A stretch of 64,000 nucleotides of DNA from Streptomyces sp. MJM8645 (GTDB lineage Bacteria > Actinomycetota > Actinomycetes > Streptomycetales > Streptomycetaceae): the NCBI RefSeq assembly GCF_001625365.1, contig NZ_LJJF01000001.1, positions 3,294,501 through 3,358,500 on the forward strand. The letters run 5' to 3'. This document shows, piece by piece, positions 9,676 through 17,144 of the stretch. Below the pieces are notes generated by a model that had not been told where the DNA came from, searched no databases, and worked only from the letters and a program-made list of their open reading frames with translations. The translations under genes were made by a program, and so were the position numbers. The stretch's first letter is position 1, and the number at the start of each line of letters is the position of its first letter.

Positions 9676-10404
9676 ATGAAGCTCTCCCGCACCCTGTCCA
9701 TGGCCGCCTCGGCCGCCGTCCTGAGCACCGTCGCCCTGGGCACCACCGCGCTCACCGGGCACGCCACACCAGCGGCCGCCGCCTCGTTCGTGGTCAGCGA
9801 GGCCCAGTTCAACCAGATGTTCCCGAGCCGGAACTCCTTCTACACCTACCGCGGCCTGACCGACGCCCTCAGTGCCTACCCCGGGTTCACCACCACCGGC
9901 AACGACGCCACCCGCAAGCGCGAGGCCGCGGCGTTCCTCGCCAACGTCAGCCACGAGACCGGCGGCCTGAAGTACGTCGTCGAGCAGAACACCGCCAACT
10001 ACAGCCACTACTGCGACACCTCGCAGCCCTACGGCTGTCCGGCCGGCAAGAGCGCCTACTACGGGCGCGGCCCGCTCCAGATCAGCTGGAACTTCAACTA
10101 CAAGGCGGCGGGCGACGCCCTGCACATCGACCTGCTCAACAACCCCTCCCTGGCCGAGAAGGACCCGGCCGTCTCCTGGAAGACCGGCCTCTGGTTCTGG
10201 AACTCCCAGAAGGGCGCCGGGACGATGACCGCGCACGACGCCATCGTCAACGGCAAGGGCTTCGGCGAGACCATCCGCAGCATCAACGGCGACCTGGAGT
10301 GCAACGGCAAGAACCCGGACGAGCGCAACGACCGCATCAACCTCTACAAGAAGTTCGTCGGCGTCCTCGGCACCGACGTCGGCGGCGGCAACATCTCCTG
10401 CTGA
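9676..10404 (+). CDS. Secreted glycoside hydrolase family 19 chitinase (catalytic domain only)
   Basis: 242 residues. Signal peptide residues 1-35 (KLSRTLSMAASAAVL...GHATPAAAA). The rest is a GH19 domain: FNQMFPSRNSFYTYRGL at the start, the catalytic Glu region AAFLANVSHETGGLKYVVEQN, the YYGRGPLQISWNFNYKAAG signature and the C-terminal ETIRSINGDLECNGKNP. It should cleave beta-1,4-GlcNAc polymers by inversion. Streptomyces GH19 chitinases often carry a chitin-binding domain; none is present here, so this is a minimal single-domain enzyme. Start ATG at 9676 gives a clean signal peptide. Confidence 0.93.
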   Translation: MKLSRTLSMAASAAVLSTVALGTTALTGHATPAAAASFVVSEAQFNQMFPSRNSFYTYRGLTDALSAYPGFTTTGNDATRKREAAAFLANVSHETGGLKYVVEQNTANYSHYCDTSQPYGCPAGKSAYYGRGPLQISWNFNYKAAGDALHIDLLNNPSLAEKDPAVSWKTGLWFWNSQKGAGTMTAHDAIVNGKGFGETIRSINGDLECNGKNPDERNDRINLYKKFVGVLGTDVGGGNISC

Positions 10405-10416
10405 CCGGCAACGGTT

Positions 10417-10451
10417 CGCGTGGGAAGTCGGCCGATCCGACTTCCCACGCG
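10417..10451. terminator. Bidirectional hairpin terminator after chitinase
   Basis: Perfect 15-bp inverted repeat (CGCGTGGGAAGTCGG / CCGACTTCCCACGCG) with a 5-nt loop, between the convergent chitinase and small membrane protein genes. No U-tract, as usual for streptomycete terminators. Confidence 0.85.
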
Positions 10452-10485
10452 CGGGGTCGCCTGGTGGCCGCGGCCAGGAACGACG

Positions 10486-10758
10486 TCAGCGCCGGGCGTC
10501 GAAGCGAAGGTCCACGAAGGCCCCGACCAGCCCCCCGAGCGCGACGGCCGGCACGACCGCGTCCCCGGCACGGCCGGCCAGCGCACCCGTGACCAGCACG
10601 ACCGCGACGGCAGTCAACGCGCCCGCCCAGGCCGGTCCCGATCGCGGCAGCAAGGGCACGGGCCTGCCGTTCCGCCGCAACCTGACCCACTTGACGGCGA
10701 GCAGGAGCACCGCGACCGCGAGGAGCGGCGGCACCATGACGTGCGCGGAGTTTCCCAT
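10486..10758 (-). CDS. Small two/three-TM membrane protein
   Basis: 90 residues. TM1 VMVPPLLAVAVLLLAVKWV is followed by a basic loop RLRRNGRPVPLL, then TM2 WAGALTAVAVVLVTGALAG and TM3 AVVPAVALGGLVGAFVDL, ending in RFDARR. Start ATG 10758 has GGAAGG 9 nt upstream; the longer frame up to 11091 is not conserved-looking. Family not recognised and function unknown. It is convergent with the chitinase, with a shared hairpin between them. Confidence 0.6.
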   Translation of the reverse strand: MGNSAHVMVPPLLAVAVLLLAVKWVRLRRNGRPVPLLPRSGPAWAGALTAVAVVLVTGALAGRAGDAVVPAVALGGLVGAFVDLRFDARR

Positions 10759-10959
10759 CCTTGTCCGCCTTCCGTTCGGGCTGTCACCGACACGGTAACT
10801 GCCGTACCAGCAAACGGCGATGGCGCCTCCCCGGCCACCGTCGCCGATGCACGGAACGGCCTGCGGGCAGAGCGCCGAACACCTGGGCTCGGGGACGTGA
10901 GAAGCGTTCCTGTGGGCCTTCCCGCGACGGCGCGACTGCGCTGCGGCCGGTCCCGTCGG

Positions 10960-10996
10960 CCACCTGAATATTTCATCACGAGAAATATTCAGGTGG
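10960..10996. promoter_or_regulatory. AT-rich 15-bp perfect palindrome upstream of the FrnE-like gene
   Basis: CCACCTGAATATTTC (10960-10974) is mirrored by GAAATATTCAGGTGG (10982-10996) with a 7-nt loop. The arms are AT-rich in a GC-rich background. It ends 66 bp before the GTG start of the oxidoreductase and could be an operator, a leader hairpin or a terminator for upstream transcription. No U-tract follows. Confidence 0.6.
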
Positions 10997-11062
10997 TCGG
11001 CGGCGTTGGCCACGAAGCCGGGTGCGGGAAGGCCCCGCACGGCTGGAGACGGGAGCGACGCC

Positions 11063-11779
11063 GTGCGCGTGGAGATCTGGACCGACATCAACTGCCCGTG
11101 GTGCTACATCGGCAAGGCCCGGTTCGAGCAGGCCCTGGAGCGCTTCCCCCACCGTGGGGACGTGGAGGTCGTCCACCGCTCCTTCGAGCTCGACCCGCAC
11201 TCGCCGGCCGAGGCGCGGCCGGTCGTCCCGCTGATCGCCGCCAAGTACGGGCTCAGCCTGGAGCAGGCCGAGGCGGCGGAGGCCCGGATCGCGGACAACG
11301 CGCACGGGGAGGGCCTGGCGTACCTCCGCGAGGGGCGCGACGCGGCGAACTCCTTCGACATGCACCGCCTGCTGCACTTCGCCAAGGACCACAGGCGGCA
11401 GGGCCAGCTGCTGGACGCGCTGTACCGGGCCAACTTCGCCGACGCGCGATCCGCGTTCACGGAAGGACGGCTGGTGGAACTGGCCGTCGAGGCGGGGCTG
11501 GACGGCGAGGCCGCGGCGGCGGTGCTGGCCGATCCGGACGCCTACGCGGAGGCGGTGCGCGAGGACGAGGCGACGGCGGGCGCGATGGGCGCCACCGGGG
11601 TGCCGTTCTTCGTGTTCGACCGGCGGCTCGGGGTCTCGGGCGCCCAGCCGGCCGAGACGTTCACAGCGGCCCTGGAGCAGGCCTGGGAGAGTCGGACGGT
11701 GGTGCCCCTGCTGGTCGGCGGCGGCGACGGTGGCGGCGAGGCGTGCGGGCCGGACGGGTGCGAGCTGCCGCAGCGGTGA
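11063..11779 (+). CDS. DsbA-family (FrnE-like) thiol oxidoreductase
   Basis: 238 residues, no signal peptide, so cytoplasmic. The thioredoxin-like fold begins at once (VRVEIWTDINCPWCYIGKARFEQAL) with the CPWC active-site motif at residues about 11-14. The helical insert (FDMHRLLHFAKDH, RANFADARSAFTEGRLVELA) and the cis-Pro loop GATGVPFFVFDRRLGVSGAQP match the FrnE/2-hydroxychromene-isomerase-like branch. A C-terminal CGPDGCELPQR tail adds two Cys, also seen in FrnE proteins. Start GTG 11063 has GGGAG 7-8 nt upstream. Probable role: disulfide handling or oxidative-stress protection; substrate unknown. Confidence 0.88.
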   Translation: MRVEIWTDINCPWCYIGKARFEQALERFPHRGDVEVVHRSFELDPHSPAEARPVVPLIAAKYGLSLEQAEAAEARIADNAHGEGLAYLREGRDAANSFDMHRLLHFAKDHRRQGQLLDALYRANFADARSAFTEGRLVELAVEAGLDGEAAAAVLADPDAYAEAVREDEATAGAMGATGVPFFVFDRRLGVSGAQPAETFTAALEQAWESRTVVPLLVGGGDGGGEACGPDGCELPQR

Positions 11780-11789
11780 GGTGAGGGGC

Positions 11790-11828
11790 GCGGAGCAGGA
11801 AGTCGGCGGGGCCGACTTCCTGCTCCGC
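11790..11828. terminator. Strong bidirectional hairpin terminator
   Basis: 18-bp perfect inverted repeat (11790-11807 and 11811-11828) with a GGG loop, located between the convergent oxidoreductase and DUF3052 genes. Confidence 0.88.
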
Positions 11829-11849
11829 CGCCTTCCTGCTCCGGGCAGG

Positions 11850-12254
11850 TCAGCGCTTGGGGGCGATGAGGCGGGTGCCGGCCCAGTCCGGGGCGGCGCC
11901 GATGGCCTTGGTCGAGGCGAGGCCGGCGGTCTGGGCGGCCTCGTTGACGTCGCTGGGCTCGACGTAGCCGTCCCGGCCCGACTTCGGCGTGAGCAGCCAG
12001 ATCGTGCCGCCCTCTTGGAGGAGACCGATGGCGTCGACCAGGGCGTCGGTGAGGTCGCCGTCGTCCTCGCGGAACCAGAGCAGGACGGTGTCGGCCACGT
12101 CCTCGTAGTCCTCGTCGACGAGGTCCTGGCCGGTGATCGACTCGATGCCCTCGCGGAGGTCCTGGTCGACGTCGTCGTCGTAACCGATCTCCTGGACGAC
12201 CTGCCCGGGCTGGAACCCGAGCCGGGCCGCCGGGTTGGTGCGCTCTGTCGTCAT
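11850..12254 (-). CDS. DUF3052 family protein
   Basis: 134 residues. It contains AARLGFQPGQVVQEIGYDDDVD, the acidic DEDYEDVADTVLLWFREDDGD segment, EGGTIWLLTPKSGRDGYVEPSD and the C-terminal basic tail TRLIAPKR. This is the conserved actinobacterial DUF3052 pattern, which resembles response-regulator-like folds. Start ATG 12254 has AAAGGA upstream. Single gene, convergent with the FrnE-like gene. Molecular function not known. Confidence 0.85.
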   Translation of the reverse strand: MTTERTNPAARLGFQPGQVVQEIGYDDDVDQDLREGIESITGQDLVDEDYEDVADTVLLWFREDDGDLTDALVDAIGLLQEGGTIWLLTPKSGRDGYVEPSDVNEAAQTAGLASTKAIGAAPDWAGTRLIAPKR

Positions 12255-12358
12255 GCCGGTGTTCCTTTGACTTGGAGGCGCCTGTCGCCTCGCATCCGGG
12301 TAGCCAATCAGACGCGGACGGTGGTCGGCGCTGAACACGCCCGGAGATTGACGGTACG

Positions 12359-12568
12359 TCAGATCTCGCGGCAGGAGACGATCCCGGACGAGCTGACGGC
12401 CAGCAGGAGTTGGGCGCCCCCGGCGGCATCGGCCCGGGTGATGGTGGCGCCCAGCTCGCCGGGCGGGAGGGGGAACGTGTGCGGGTGCAGGTCGGCGTCG
12501 TGCGCCACGACTGCGTCGCCCTCGACGTAGAGCAGCAGGTATTCGGCGACGTCGGGCACATCGGACAC
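12359..12568 (-). CDS. Small acidic hypothetical protein
   Basis: 69 residues from GTG 12568, which follows a purine-rich GGGGAGGGG. The sequence alternates hydrophobic strands and acidic loops (VAEYLLLYVEGDAVVAHDAD, AQLLLAVSSSGIVSC). No TM segment or signal peptide. An in-frame ATG at 12646 would add an Arg/Pro-rich extension that looks non-coding. Family not recognised. Confidence 0.5.
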   Translation of the reverse strand: MSDVPDVAEYLLLYVEGDAVVAHDADLHPHTFPLPPGELGATITRADAAGGAQLLLAVSSSGIVSCREI

Positions 12569-12646
12569 GTCGGGTCCCCTCCCCTGGGGTGGCTGGCGCT
12601 TGGCCCTGCCCACGCTAGGGGCCGCGCGGGGCGCGGTCGGTGGCAT

Positions 12647-13036
12647 TCACCCGGCACCACCCCCACGGGTGAATCCGACGGAGGGCGGGCGGGGGTTGGG
12701 GCCGGGGTTGGGGCCGGGGTTGAGGTGGGGGTTGAGGCGGGCGGGGTGGCCGGCGGCGTTGCGACCGGCGGCCTCGCGGTAGGCGATGCGCTGGACGGCG
12801 GTGACCAGGCGGTAGAGGTTGAGGGCGGCGTCGGAGTCGTCGGCGGCGAAGCCCAAGTGGAAGATGAAGGCTTCGAGTTCGCGCCAGTCGAAATCGTCGG
12901 GGACGGGCTGGGCGACGCCGGGGGCGAGGGTGTTGAAGGCGGCGGCGACGGCGTAGTGGGTCGCGGCGAGGGCGTTGGCCAGGAGGTTGGCCAGGGGGTT
13001 GGGGCCGAAGTCGGGGTCCGGGTCCGGGTCGGGCAT
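12647..13036 (-). CDS. Hypothetical protein with DP- and PN-repeat ends
   Basis: 129 residues. It starts with an Asp-Pro run (PDPDPDPD), has a helical middle (LANLLANALAATHYAVAAAFNTL ... DWRELEAFIFHLGFAADDSD) and ends with an LNPGPNPGPNPRP tail. GGAGGA lies 8 nt upstream of ATG 13036. Last gene of the four-gene ATPase operon; the preceding stop overlaps the RBS region. Function unknown. Confidence 0.55.
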   Translation of the reverse strand: MPDPDPDPDFGPNPLANLLANALAATHYAVAAAFNTLAPGVAQPVPDDFDWRELEAFIFHLGFAADDSDAALNLYRLVTAVQRIAYREAAGRNAAGHPARLNPHLNPGPNPGPNPRPPSVGFTRGGGAG

Positions 13037-13037
13037 G

Positions 13038-13154
13038 TCAGGGGTCCTCCTCGTCGGGCTTTGCAACGTTGAGTGCGGCGATGACGCCCAGGACGACGGT
13101 GGCGATCGCCAGGGCGAGGAGGACGGCGAAGGCGGCGGCGATCAGAAAGCGCAC
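13038..13154 (-). CDS. 38-residue single-span membrane peptide
   Basis: GTG 13154 gives VRFLIAAAFAVLLALAIATV and continues to an acidic KPDEEDP tail, that is one TM helix with a charged C-terminus. It overlaps the upstream gene by 13 nt, and its stop lies 1 nt before the next ATG, consistent with a real operon member. SD weak (GAAGA). Function unknown. Confidence 0.5.
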   Translation of the reverse strand: MRFLIAAAFAVLLALAIATVVLGVIAALNVAKPDEEDP

Positions 13155-13405
13155 GGGTCTTCGCGGTCTCGGTCGGCGGCGAGGAGGAGGGAGAGGAGGT
13201 TGAGGAGCGTGGAGGCCGGGGCGGTGTTGAAGCGGACGAGGACGCGGCCGTCGATGGTCCGGTCGATGGTGGCGGAGGGGAAGATGAGGCCGAACCTGCG
13301 GCCGCGCTCGTCGACTTCGGCGAGGAGCGTGCGGATGTGGTCGTCGGTGTAGTACCGGATCCGGGGATCGGTCGGGAGCATCGGGCGGCGGCGGGGAAGG
13401 GGCAT
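13142..13405 (-). CDS. Hypothetical protein in anti-sigma-like operon
   Basis: 87 residues. Basic N-terminus (PLPRRRP), then YYTDDHIRTLLAEVDERGRRFGLIFPSATIDRTIDGRVLVRFNT and LLNLLSLLLAADRDREDP. Its ATG overlaps the ATPase stop codon by one base (TGATG), so the two are translationally coupled. Not recognised as a known family. Confidence 0.55.
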   Translation of the reverse strand: MPLPRRRPMLPTDPRIRYYTDDHIRTLLAEVDERGRRFGLIFPSATIDRTIDGRVLVRFNTAPASTLLNLLSLLLAADRDREDPCAF

Positions 13406-13776
13406 CAGGCGGCGTCCAACTGCAGCTCGAACCAGACGGATTTGCCCTGCTTGCGCAGGTCGGCGCCGAAGCGGTGGGCGAGGGAACGGACGAGGTGCAG
13501 ACCTCGGCCGGAGAGCGCGTAGGGGTCGGCGGGGGCGCACGGCTCGGGCGGGAGGGTCTGGCTGTCGTCACAGACCGAGACGCGGAGCCTGCGCTCCAGG
13601 AGGGAGAGCACGACGAGGGGCGCGAGGCTCCCGGCGTGCTTCCACGCGTTGAAGAAGAGTTCGTGGAGGGCGAGTTCGGCGTCGCAGATGGTGGGGGGCG
13701 GCCAGCCGGCGGTGGTGAGGAGGTCGCACAGTTCGGTGCGGGCGGCGGTCCAGTCGGGAGGGTTGGAAGCACGCAT
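13405..13776 (-). CDS. ATP-binding protein, anti-sigma/SpoIIAB-like HATPase_c
   Basis: 123 residues, a GHKL ATPase of the short serine-kinase type. N-box ELALHELFFNAWKHAG (about residues 34-49), D-box VSVCDDSQ, and G-box PYALSGRGLHLVRSLAHRFGAD. Streptomycetes encode dozens of these next to WhiJ-like XRE and DUF397 genes (abaA-like clusters), where they are thought to modulate regulators. It is divergent from the first XRE gene (156 bp spacer) and heads a coupled operon of small proteins. Confidence 0.85.
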   Translation of the reverse strand: MRASNPPDWTAARTELCDLLTTAGWPPPTICDAELALHELFFNAWKHAGSLAPLVVLSLLERRLRVSVCDDSQTLPPEPCAPADPYALSGRGLHLVRSLAHRFGADLRKQGKSVWFELQLDAA

Positions 13777-13932
13777 GGGAGACCCCGGGAGGGAGAGGGG
13801 GGAGTCACTGACGATCCGTCATGTGACCGATGCAACACTGAGAGTAGGGGGGTCTATGACAACATTGCAAGACCGTCACTCGTTGGTGGCATCCCGGATG
13901 GGTTGTGCGCGAGACTGCGCCGACAGGGAAGG

Positions 13933-14826
13933 ATGATCGTGGGATACAAGGGACCAATCAGCCAGCGACAGCGCCGATTCGGCGAGGAGTTGCAGCTTCT
14001 GCGTACGGCCGCCGGGCTGTCTGCACCGGAAGCTGGCGCGCTGGTGGGCATGAAGGGTCCGGCGGTGAGCCACACCGAGGCTGGCCGGATCACCCTCAAC
14101 CCCGAGCGCCTTGAGATCTGGCTCGACGCCTACGGGTGCAACGATCCGGCCTATCGCAAGATCCTGGCCGAGATGGGCCGAAGCACCGGCAAAGGCTGGT
14201 GGAGCAGCTTCGAAGGCAAGGTTCCCGACCTCTCACTCGACCTGGCAGAGCTCGAAGAGCGCGCAACCCGCCTCGACAACTACGAGACTCTCTACATCCC
14301 TGGGCTACTTCAGTTGCCCGAATACGCAGAGGCCATCTACAAGGATGCTTACCGCAACGGACGATGGGATCTGGCAACAGCAGTCCAGTTCCGCATGGAT
14401 CGCCAGCGCATCATCGACAGCGAGATCCAACGGCAATTCCGGTTTGTCATCCACGAAGCGGCCTTGCGCATGCTGTTTCCCGGCGTGGAAGTCATGAGGG
14501 ATCAGCTGGTTCACCTGCTGGACATGGCAGAACACCCCAATGTCGCCATCCAGATCCTTCCCTTTGCGGCAACCAGGAAGCCGCCCCATTCAAGCTCCTT
14601 CCTCCTCTGCGACCCCGGCTGCACCGACCTCTCGACAATTGTCTTGGAGGCACCCGGGCGCGCAGAACACACTGGCACCCCTGAGAACATTGCGGCGTAC
14701 GGATGGAAGTTCCAGCAGTTGAGCGAGATCGCGTTGCCAGCCATCGACGCAACAGCATCACGCGATCGCAGCTCGCGCGACTCATGGGGGCTTCTTCAAC
14801 ACCTCCTCTACCCGCTGCAAGTATGA
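13933..14826 (+). CDS. WhiJ-type XRE/DUF5753 regulator (copy 1)
   Basis: 297 residues. N-terminal HTH at about 10-65 (RFGEELQLLRTAAGLSAPEA ... MKGPAVSHTEAG). C-terminal DUF5753 with the signature IPGLLQLPEYAEAIY and a PNVAIQILPFA segment. ATG 13933 is used; GTG 13939 has better SD spacing (GGAAGG, 6 nt) and may be the true start. The gene is clearly less GC-rich than its neighbours (about 55% in a sampled 60-bp stretch near 14341), suggesting different ancestry. The DUF397 partner starts 12 bp downstream. Confidence 0.88.
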   Translation: MIVGYKGPISQRQRRFGEELQLLRTAAGLSAPEAGALVGMKGPAVSHTEAGRITLNPERLEIWLDAYGCNDPAYRKILAEMGRSTGKGWWSSFEGKVPDLSLDLAELEERATRLDNYETLYIPGLLQLPEYAEAIYKDAYRNGRWDLATAVQFRMDRQRIIDSEIQRQFRFVIHEAALRMLFPGVEVMRDQLVHLLDMAEHPNVAIQILPFAATRKPPHSSSFLLCDPGCTDLSTIVLEAPGRAEHTGTPENIAAYGWKFQQLSEIALPAIDATASRDRSSRDSWGLLQHLLYPLQV

Positions 14827-14838
14827 GAGGCGCCACAG

Positions 14839-15039
14839 ATGCCAGAGCTCTCCTGGAAGAAGTCATCGTTCAGCGGCGGAGATGACGGCCAAGCGTGCCT
14901 TGAACTGGCCCTCGGCGCCGACGACATCCTCCACCTCCGCGAATCCGACGACCCCGACGTCATCATCACCACCACCGCCCCCAAACTCCGCACCTTCGTC
15001 CTCGGCGCCCAGGCCGGCGAGTTCGACCACCTCGCCTGA
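14839..15039 (+). CDS. DUF397 small protein, partner of XRE regulator
   Basis: 66 residues. Begins PELSWKKSSFSGGDDGQACLE, the typical DUF397 start (W.KSS.S...G..CVE), and continues LHLRESDDPDVIITTTAPKLR. In characterised WhiJ- and BldB-like loci DUF397 proteins act together with the adjacent XRE protein in controlling development or antibiotic production. Operonic with copy 1 XRE (12 bp apart). Confidence 0.88.
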   Translation: MPELSWKKSSFSGGDDGQACLELALGADDILHLRESDDPDVIITTTAPKLRTFVLGAQAGEFDHLA

Positions 15040-15123
15040 ACCCCGGCGGTCAGCACACTTGGTGCTGACCGCCTCCGCCCAACTCCCTGTTCCGGGCCGC
15101 CCGCCCTGGGTTAGCGTGGACCC

Positions 15124-15699
15124 ATGTCGAGAGACCTGCCCGCGCTACGGGCATCCCATCAGGACCGGGACCGCATCGTAGAAACGCTGCAGGTCGCCGC
15201 CGCAGACGGCCGGCTCACCCCCGAAGAACTCGAAACCCGGCTGGAAGCCGCGCTCTCGGCCCGGACGCTCGCCGAGCTGGCCGAGCTGACCACCGACCTG
15301 CCGAGCTTCGCGTCGGCCGTGGCCGTGCCGAAGGACGTGCTGGTCATCGACCAACGCGGCGGCAAGTACACCCGGGCGGGGCGCTGGGTGGTCCCCCGGC
15401 ACATCGAGTTGCGGCCGAAACACTGCACGGTCGTCCTCGACTTCACCGAGGCGGTGATCACGGCCGACACCCTTCTGATCGATGTGTCCCTGCGGCACGG
15501 CAAGCTGCTCATCATCAGCCCGCCGGGCCTCGTCACCCTCGACACCGACGGTCTCACCCTGGTCTTCTCCAAGGTCAAGCAGCGCTCCGACGGCGGCGGC
15601 GACGCCACCAGGCCCCAGCTCCGGATCGAGCTCACCGGCACCCTCAAACACGCCTCGGTCGTCGCGCGCCCTCCCCGCCGCCGCCTCTTCGGCGCTTGA
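15124..15699 (+). CDS. DUF1707 (SHOCT-like) domain protein
   Basis: 191 residues. DUF1707 covers about 1-55: LRASHQDRDRIVETLQVAAADGRLTPEELETRL ... RTLAELAELTTDLP. The remainder is a beta-rich domain (VLVIDQRGGKYTRAGRWVVP, TVVLDFTEAVITADTLLIDV) resembling the DUF2154/cell-wall-response type C-termini. No TM segment. Preceded by its own spacer and followed by a hairpin terminator, so probably monocistronic. Function unknown. Confidence 0.83.
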   Translation: MSRDLPALRASHQDRDRIVETLQVAAADGRLTPEELETRLEAALSARTLAELAELTTDLPSFASAVAVPKDVLVIDQRGGKYTRAGRWVVPRHIELRPKHCTVVLDFTEAVITADTLLIDVSLRHGKLLIISPPGLVTLDTDGLTLVFSKVKQRSDGGGDATRPQLRIELTGTLKHASVVARPPRRRLFGA

Positions 15700-15728
15700 G
15701 ACAGGCCCACTCCACAGCTACGCACCCT

Positions 15729-15758
15729 CGCCCGCTCGTCGATCCCGACGAGCGGGCG
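15729..15758 (+). terminator. Hairpin terminator after DUF1707 gene
   Basis: 13-bp perfect inverted repeat CGCCCGCTCGTCG / CGACGAGCGGGCG, loop ATCC, 30 bp after the stop. The outer 11 bp of the arm recur in the terminator at 20001-20033. Confidence 0.8.
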
Positions 15759-15848
15759 ATCTCGTTACCCAGCCAGATTCCCGCCCTCAAAGCGCCCGCC
15801 ACGACGCGCCGTTGGCCGATTCCGACCTTCCGTCACGACCACGCCGGT

Positions 15849-15868
15849 GAGAAACTTTGAGAAATTTC
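15849..15868. promoter_or_regulatory. Tandem 10-bp repeat upstream of XRE copy 2
   Basis: GAGAAACTTT (15849-15858) is followed directly by GAGAAATTTC (15859-15868), 8 of 10 positions equal and AT-rich. The helical-turn spacing and position, just before the RBS, suggest an operator or core promoter element. Inference only. Confidence 0.4.
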
Positions 15869-15885
15869 GGCTAGGAGGAGCAATC

Positions 15886-15918
15886 GTGAAGCTGCGACTC
15901 ACCGGCAGCCCGCGTTGA
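15886..15918 (+). CDS. Ten-residue leader ORF coupled to XRE copy 2
   Basis: A strong AGGAGGAG (15873-15880) is placed 5 nt before GTG 15886, which encodes VKLRLTGSPR and stops at TGA 15916-15918. The stop overlaps the TTG start of the XRE gene (TTGA), so ribosomes loaded here would be handed to the regulator. The peptide may also be the remnant of a small protein family beginning (M/V)KLRLTGT. Either reading is inference. Confidence 0.45.
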   Translation: MKLRLTGSPR

Positions 15919-16769
15919 GCACCACACGACAGGGCGTCCACGAAGCCCGCCTGGAACTCGGCCGACGCCTTCGCACGATCCGTACGGCGGCCGGGCTCGA
16001 CGGACGCACCCTCGCGGGCCGGCTCGGCTGGCCCGCGAGCAAGGTGTCCAAGCTCCAGCAAGGGCGGCAATCCCCCACGGTCGCCGACGTCCGGGCCTGG
16101 GCCGACGCCTGCGACGTCCCCGAGGCCGCTGCGGAACTCGTCGTCCAACTGCACGAGCTGGACGACCGGTACGCCCAATGGCGGCACGAGCTGCGACAGG
16201 GCCACGCCGCAGTCCAGAAGTCCTGGGCCGACATGGAGGCCGCGGCACAGACCATCCGCGCATTCGAACCCTGCTGGGTACCGGGCCTTCTCCAGACCGC
16301 CGACTACGCGGCCGCACGGTTCCGCGAGCACGCCCAGCTCAACGACAGCCCGCCGGACACGGACGCCGCCGTGGCCGCCCGCCTCGCCCGTCAGCAGATC
16401 CTGTACTCGCACTCGCCCGGCGGCCGGCACTGGCACATCCTCCTCACCGAGGCCGCCCTGCTCTACGGGACCGCCTCCGCCGAGGTGATGCGCGCCCAGA
16501 TCGACCGCCTGGTCTCCGCGACGACCCTCCCGGCCCTGCGCCTGGGCGTCGTGCCGTTCCGCACACGCCTGCCCGCCTCACCCGTGCACGGGTTCTGGAT
16601 CTTCGACGACCAGTTGGCCTCCGTTGAGGTCGTCAGCGGCGAACTCCGGCTGGGTCTGCCCGAGGAGATCGCCCAGTACCGCAAGGTCTTCGACCTACTG
16701 GCCCCGAGTGCGCTCTACGACGCGGACGCCCGGCGGCTGCTCACCGCGGCTGCCGAAAGCTGGATCTGA
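15915..16769 (+). CDS. WhiJ-type XRE/DUF5753 regulator (copy 2)
   Basis: 284 residues from TTG 15915. HTH at about 9-65 (ARLELGRRLRTIRTAAGLDG ... RLGWPASKVSKLQQGRQSPT). DUF5753 includes CWVPGLLQTADYAAARF, a LRLGVVPF segment and HGFWIFDD. There is no independent Shine-Dalgarno for the TTG; translation probably depends on coupling to the leader ORF. Downstream lies the small-protein/DUF6879 pair, starting about 150 bp later. Confidence 0.87.
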   Translation: MSTTRQGVHEARLELGRRLRTIRTAAGLDGRTLAGRLGWPASKVSKLQQGRQSPTVADVRAWADACDVPEAAAELVVQLHELDDRYAQWRHELRQGHAAVQKSWADMEAAAQTIRAFEPCWVPGLLQTADYAAARFREHAQLNDSPPDTDAAVAARLARQQILYSHSPGGRHWHILLTEAALLYGTASAEVMRAQIDRLVSATTLPALRLGVVPFRTRLPASPVHGFWIFDDQLASVEVVSGELRLGLPEEIAQYRKVFDLLAPSALYDADARRLLTAAAESWI

Positions 16770-16828
16770 TAGGGCATCAAAAAGAATGTCAGCGTCTTCC
16801 ACTGCATGAACCTGCTCGCTCTCGCCGA

Positions 16829-16846
16829 GCAAGTTCAAGCAAGTTC
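16829..16846. promoter_or_regulatory. Tandem GCAAGTTC repeat, candidate operator
   Basis: GCAAGTTC at 16829-16836 and again at 16839-16846 (10-bp period), 70 bp upstream of the small gene at 16917. A near-identical arrangement occurs at 18496-18513. Likely bound by one of the local XRE regulators; inference. Confidence 0.5.
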
Positions 16847-16916
16847 GTGGTGCGGGTACCGAATTGTGCGGCAAGCTCTCTCACAGCGATCGACTCCAAC
16901 CACGAGGAGGCCCACG

Positions 16917-17144
16917 ATGGCGCTGCACAAGCTCGGACAAGACCCCGACAGCCCCGAAGGCAAGTCCCCGACCGTCTACCTCGATGACGTGACGGGCAAC
17001 TACATCCTCCAGGGCTGGAAGGTCCTCGACCCGGACCGTCTCGCGCAGATGGACGTCCCCGGGCACGAGACCGTGATCGAATTCCCCAGGCGAATGATGC
17101 AGTTCTTCCCGGAGGTGAACGGTGGCAGCGGCCCCCACGCTTGA
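16917..17144 (+). CDS. Small hypothetical protein coupled to DUF6879
   Basis: 75 residues. ALHKLGQDPDSPEGKSPTVY and then LDDVTGNYILQGWKVLDPDRLAQMD; the C-terminus is FPRRMMQFFPEV. Strong GAGGAGG about 6 nt before ATG 16917. Its 3' end overlaps the DUF6879 start by 23 nt. Similar short proteins accompany DUF6879/XRE genes in streptomycetes as a recurring trio. Function unknown. Confidence 0.75.
   Translation: MALHKLGQDPDSPEGKSPTVYLDDVTGNYILQGWKVLDPDRLAQMDVPGHETVIEFPRRMMQFFPEVNGGSGPHA

Noticed and set aside
13474..13932. Long in-frame N-terminal extension of XRE copy 1
   Set aside because: It is antisense to the ATPase gene and the HTH begins only after 13933.
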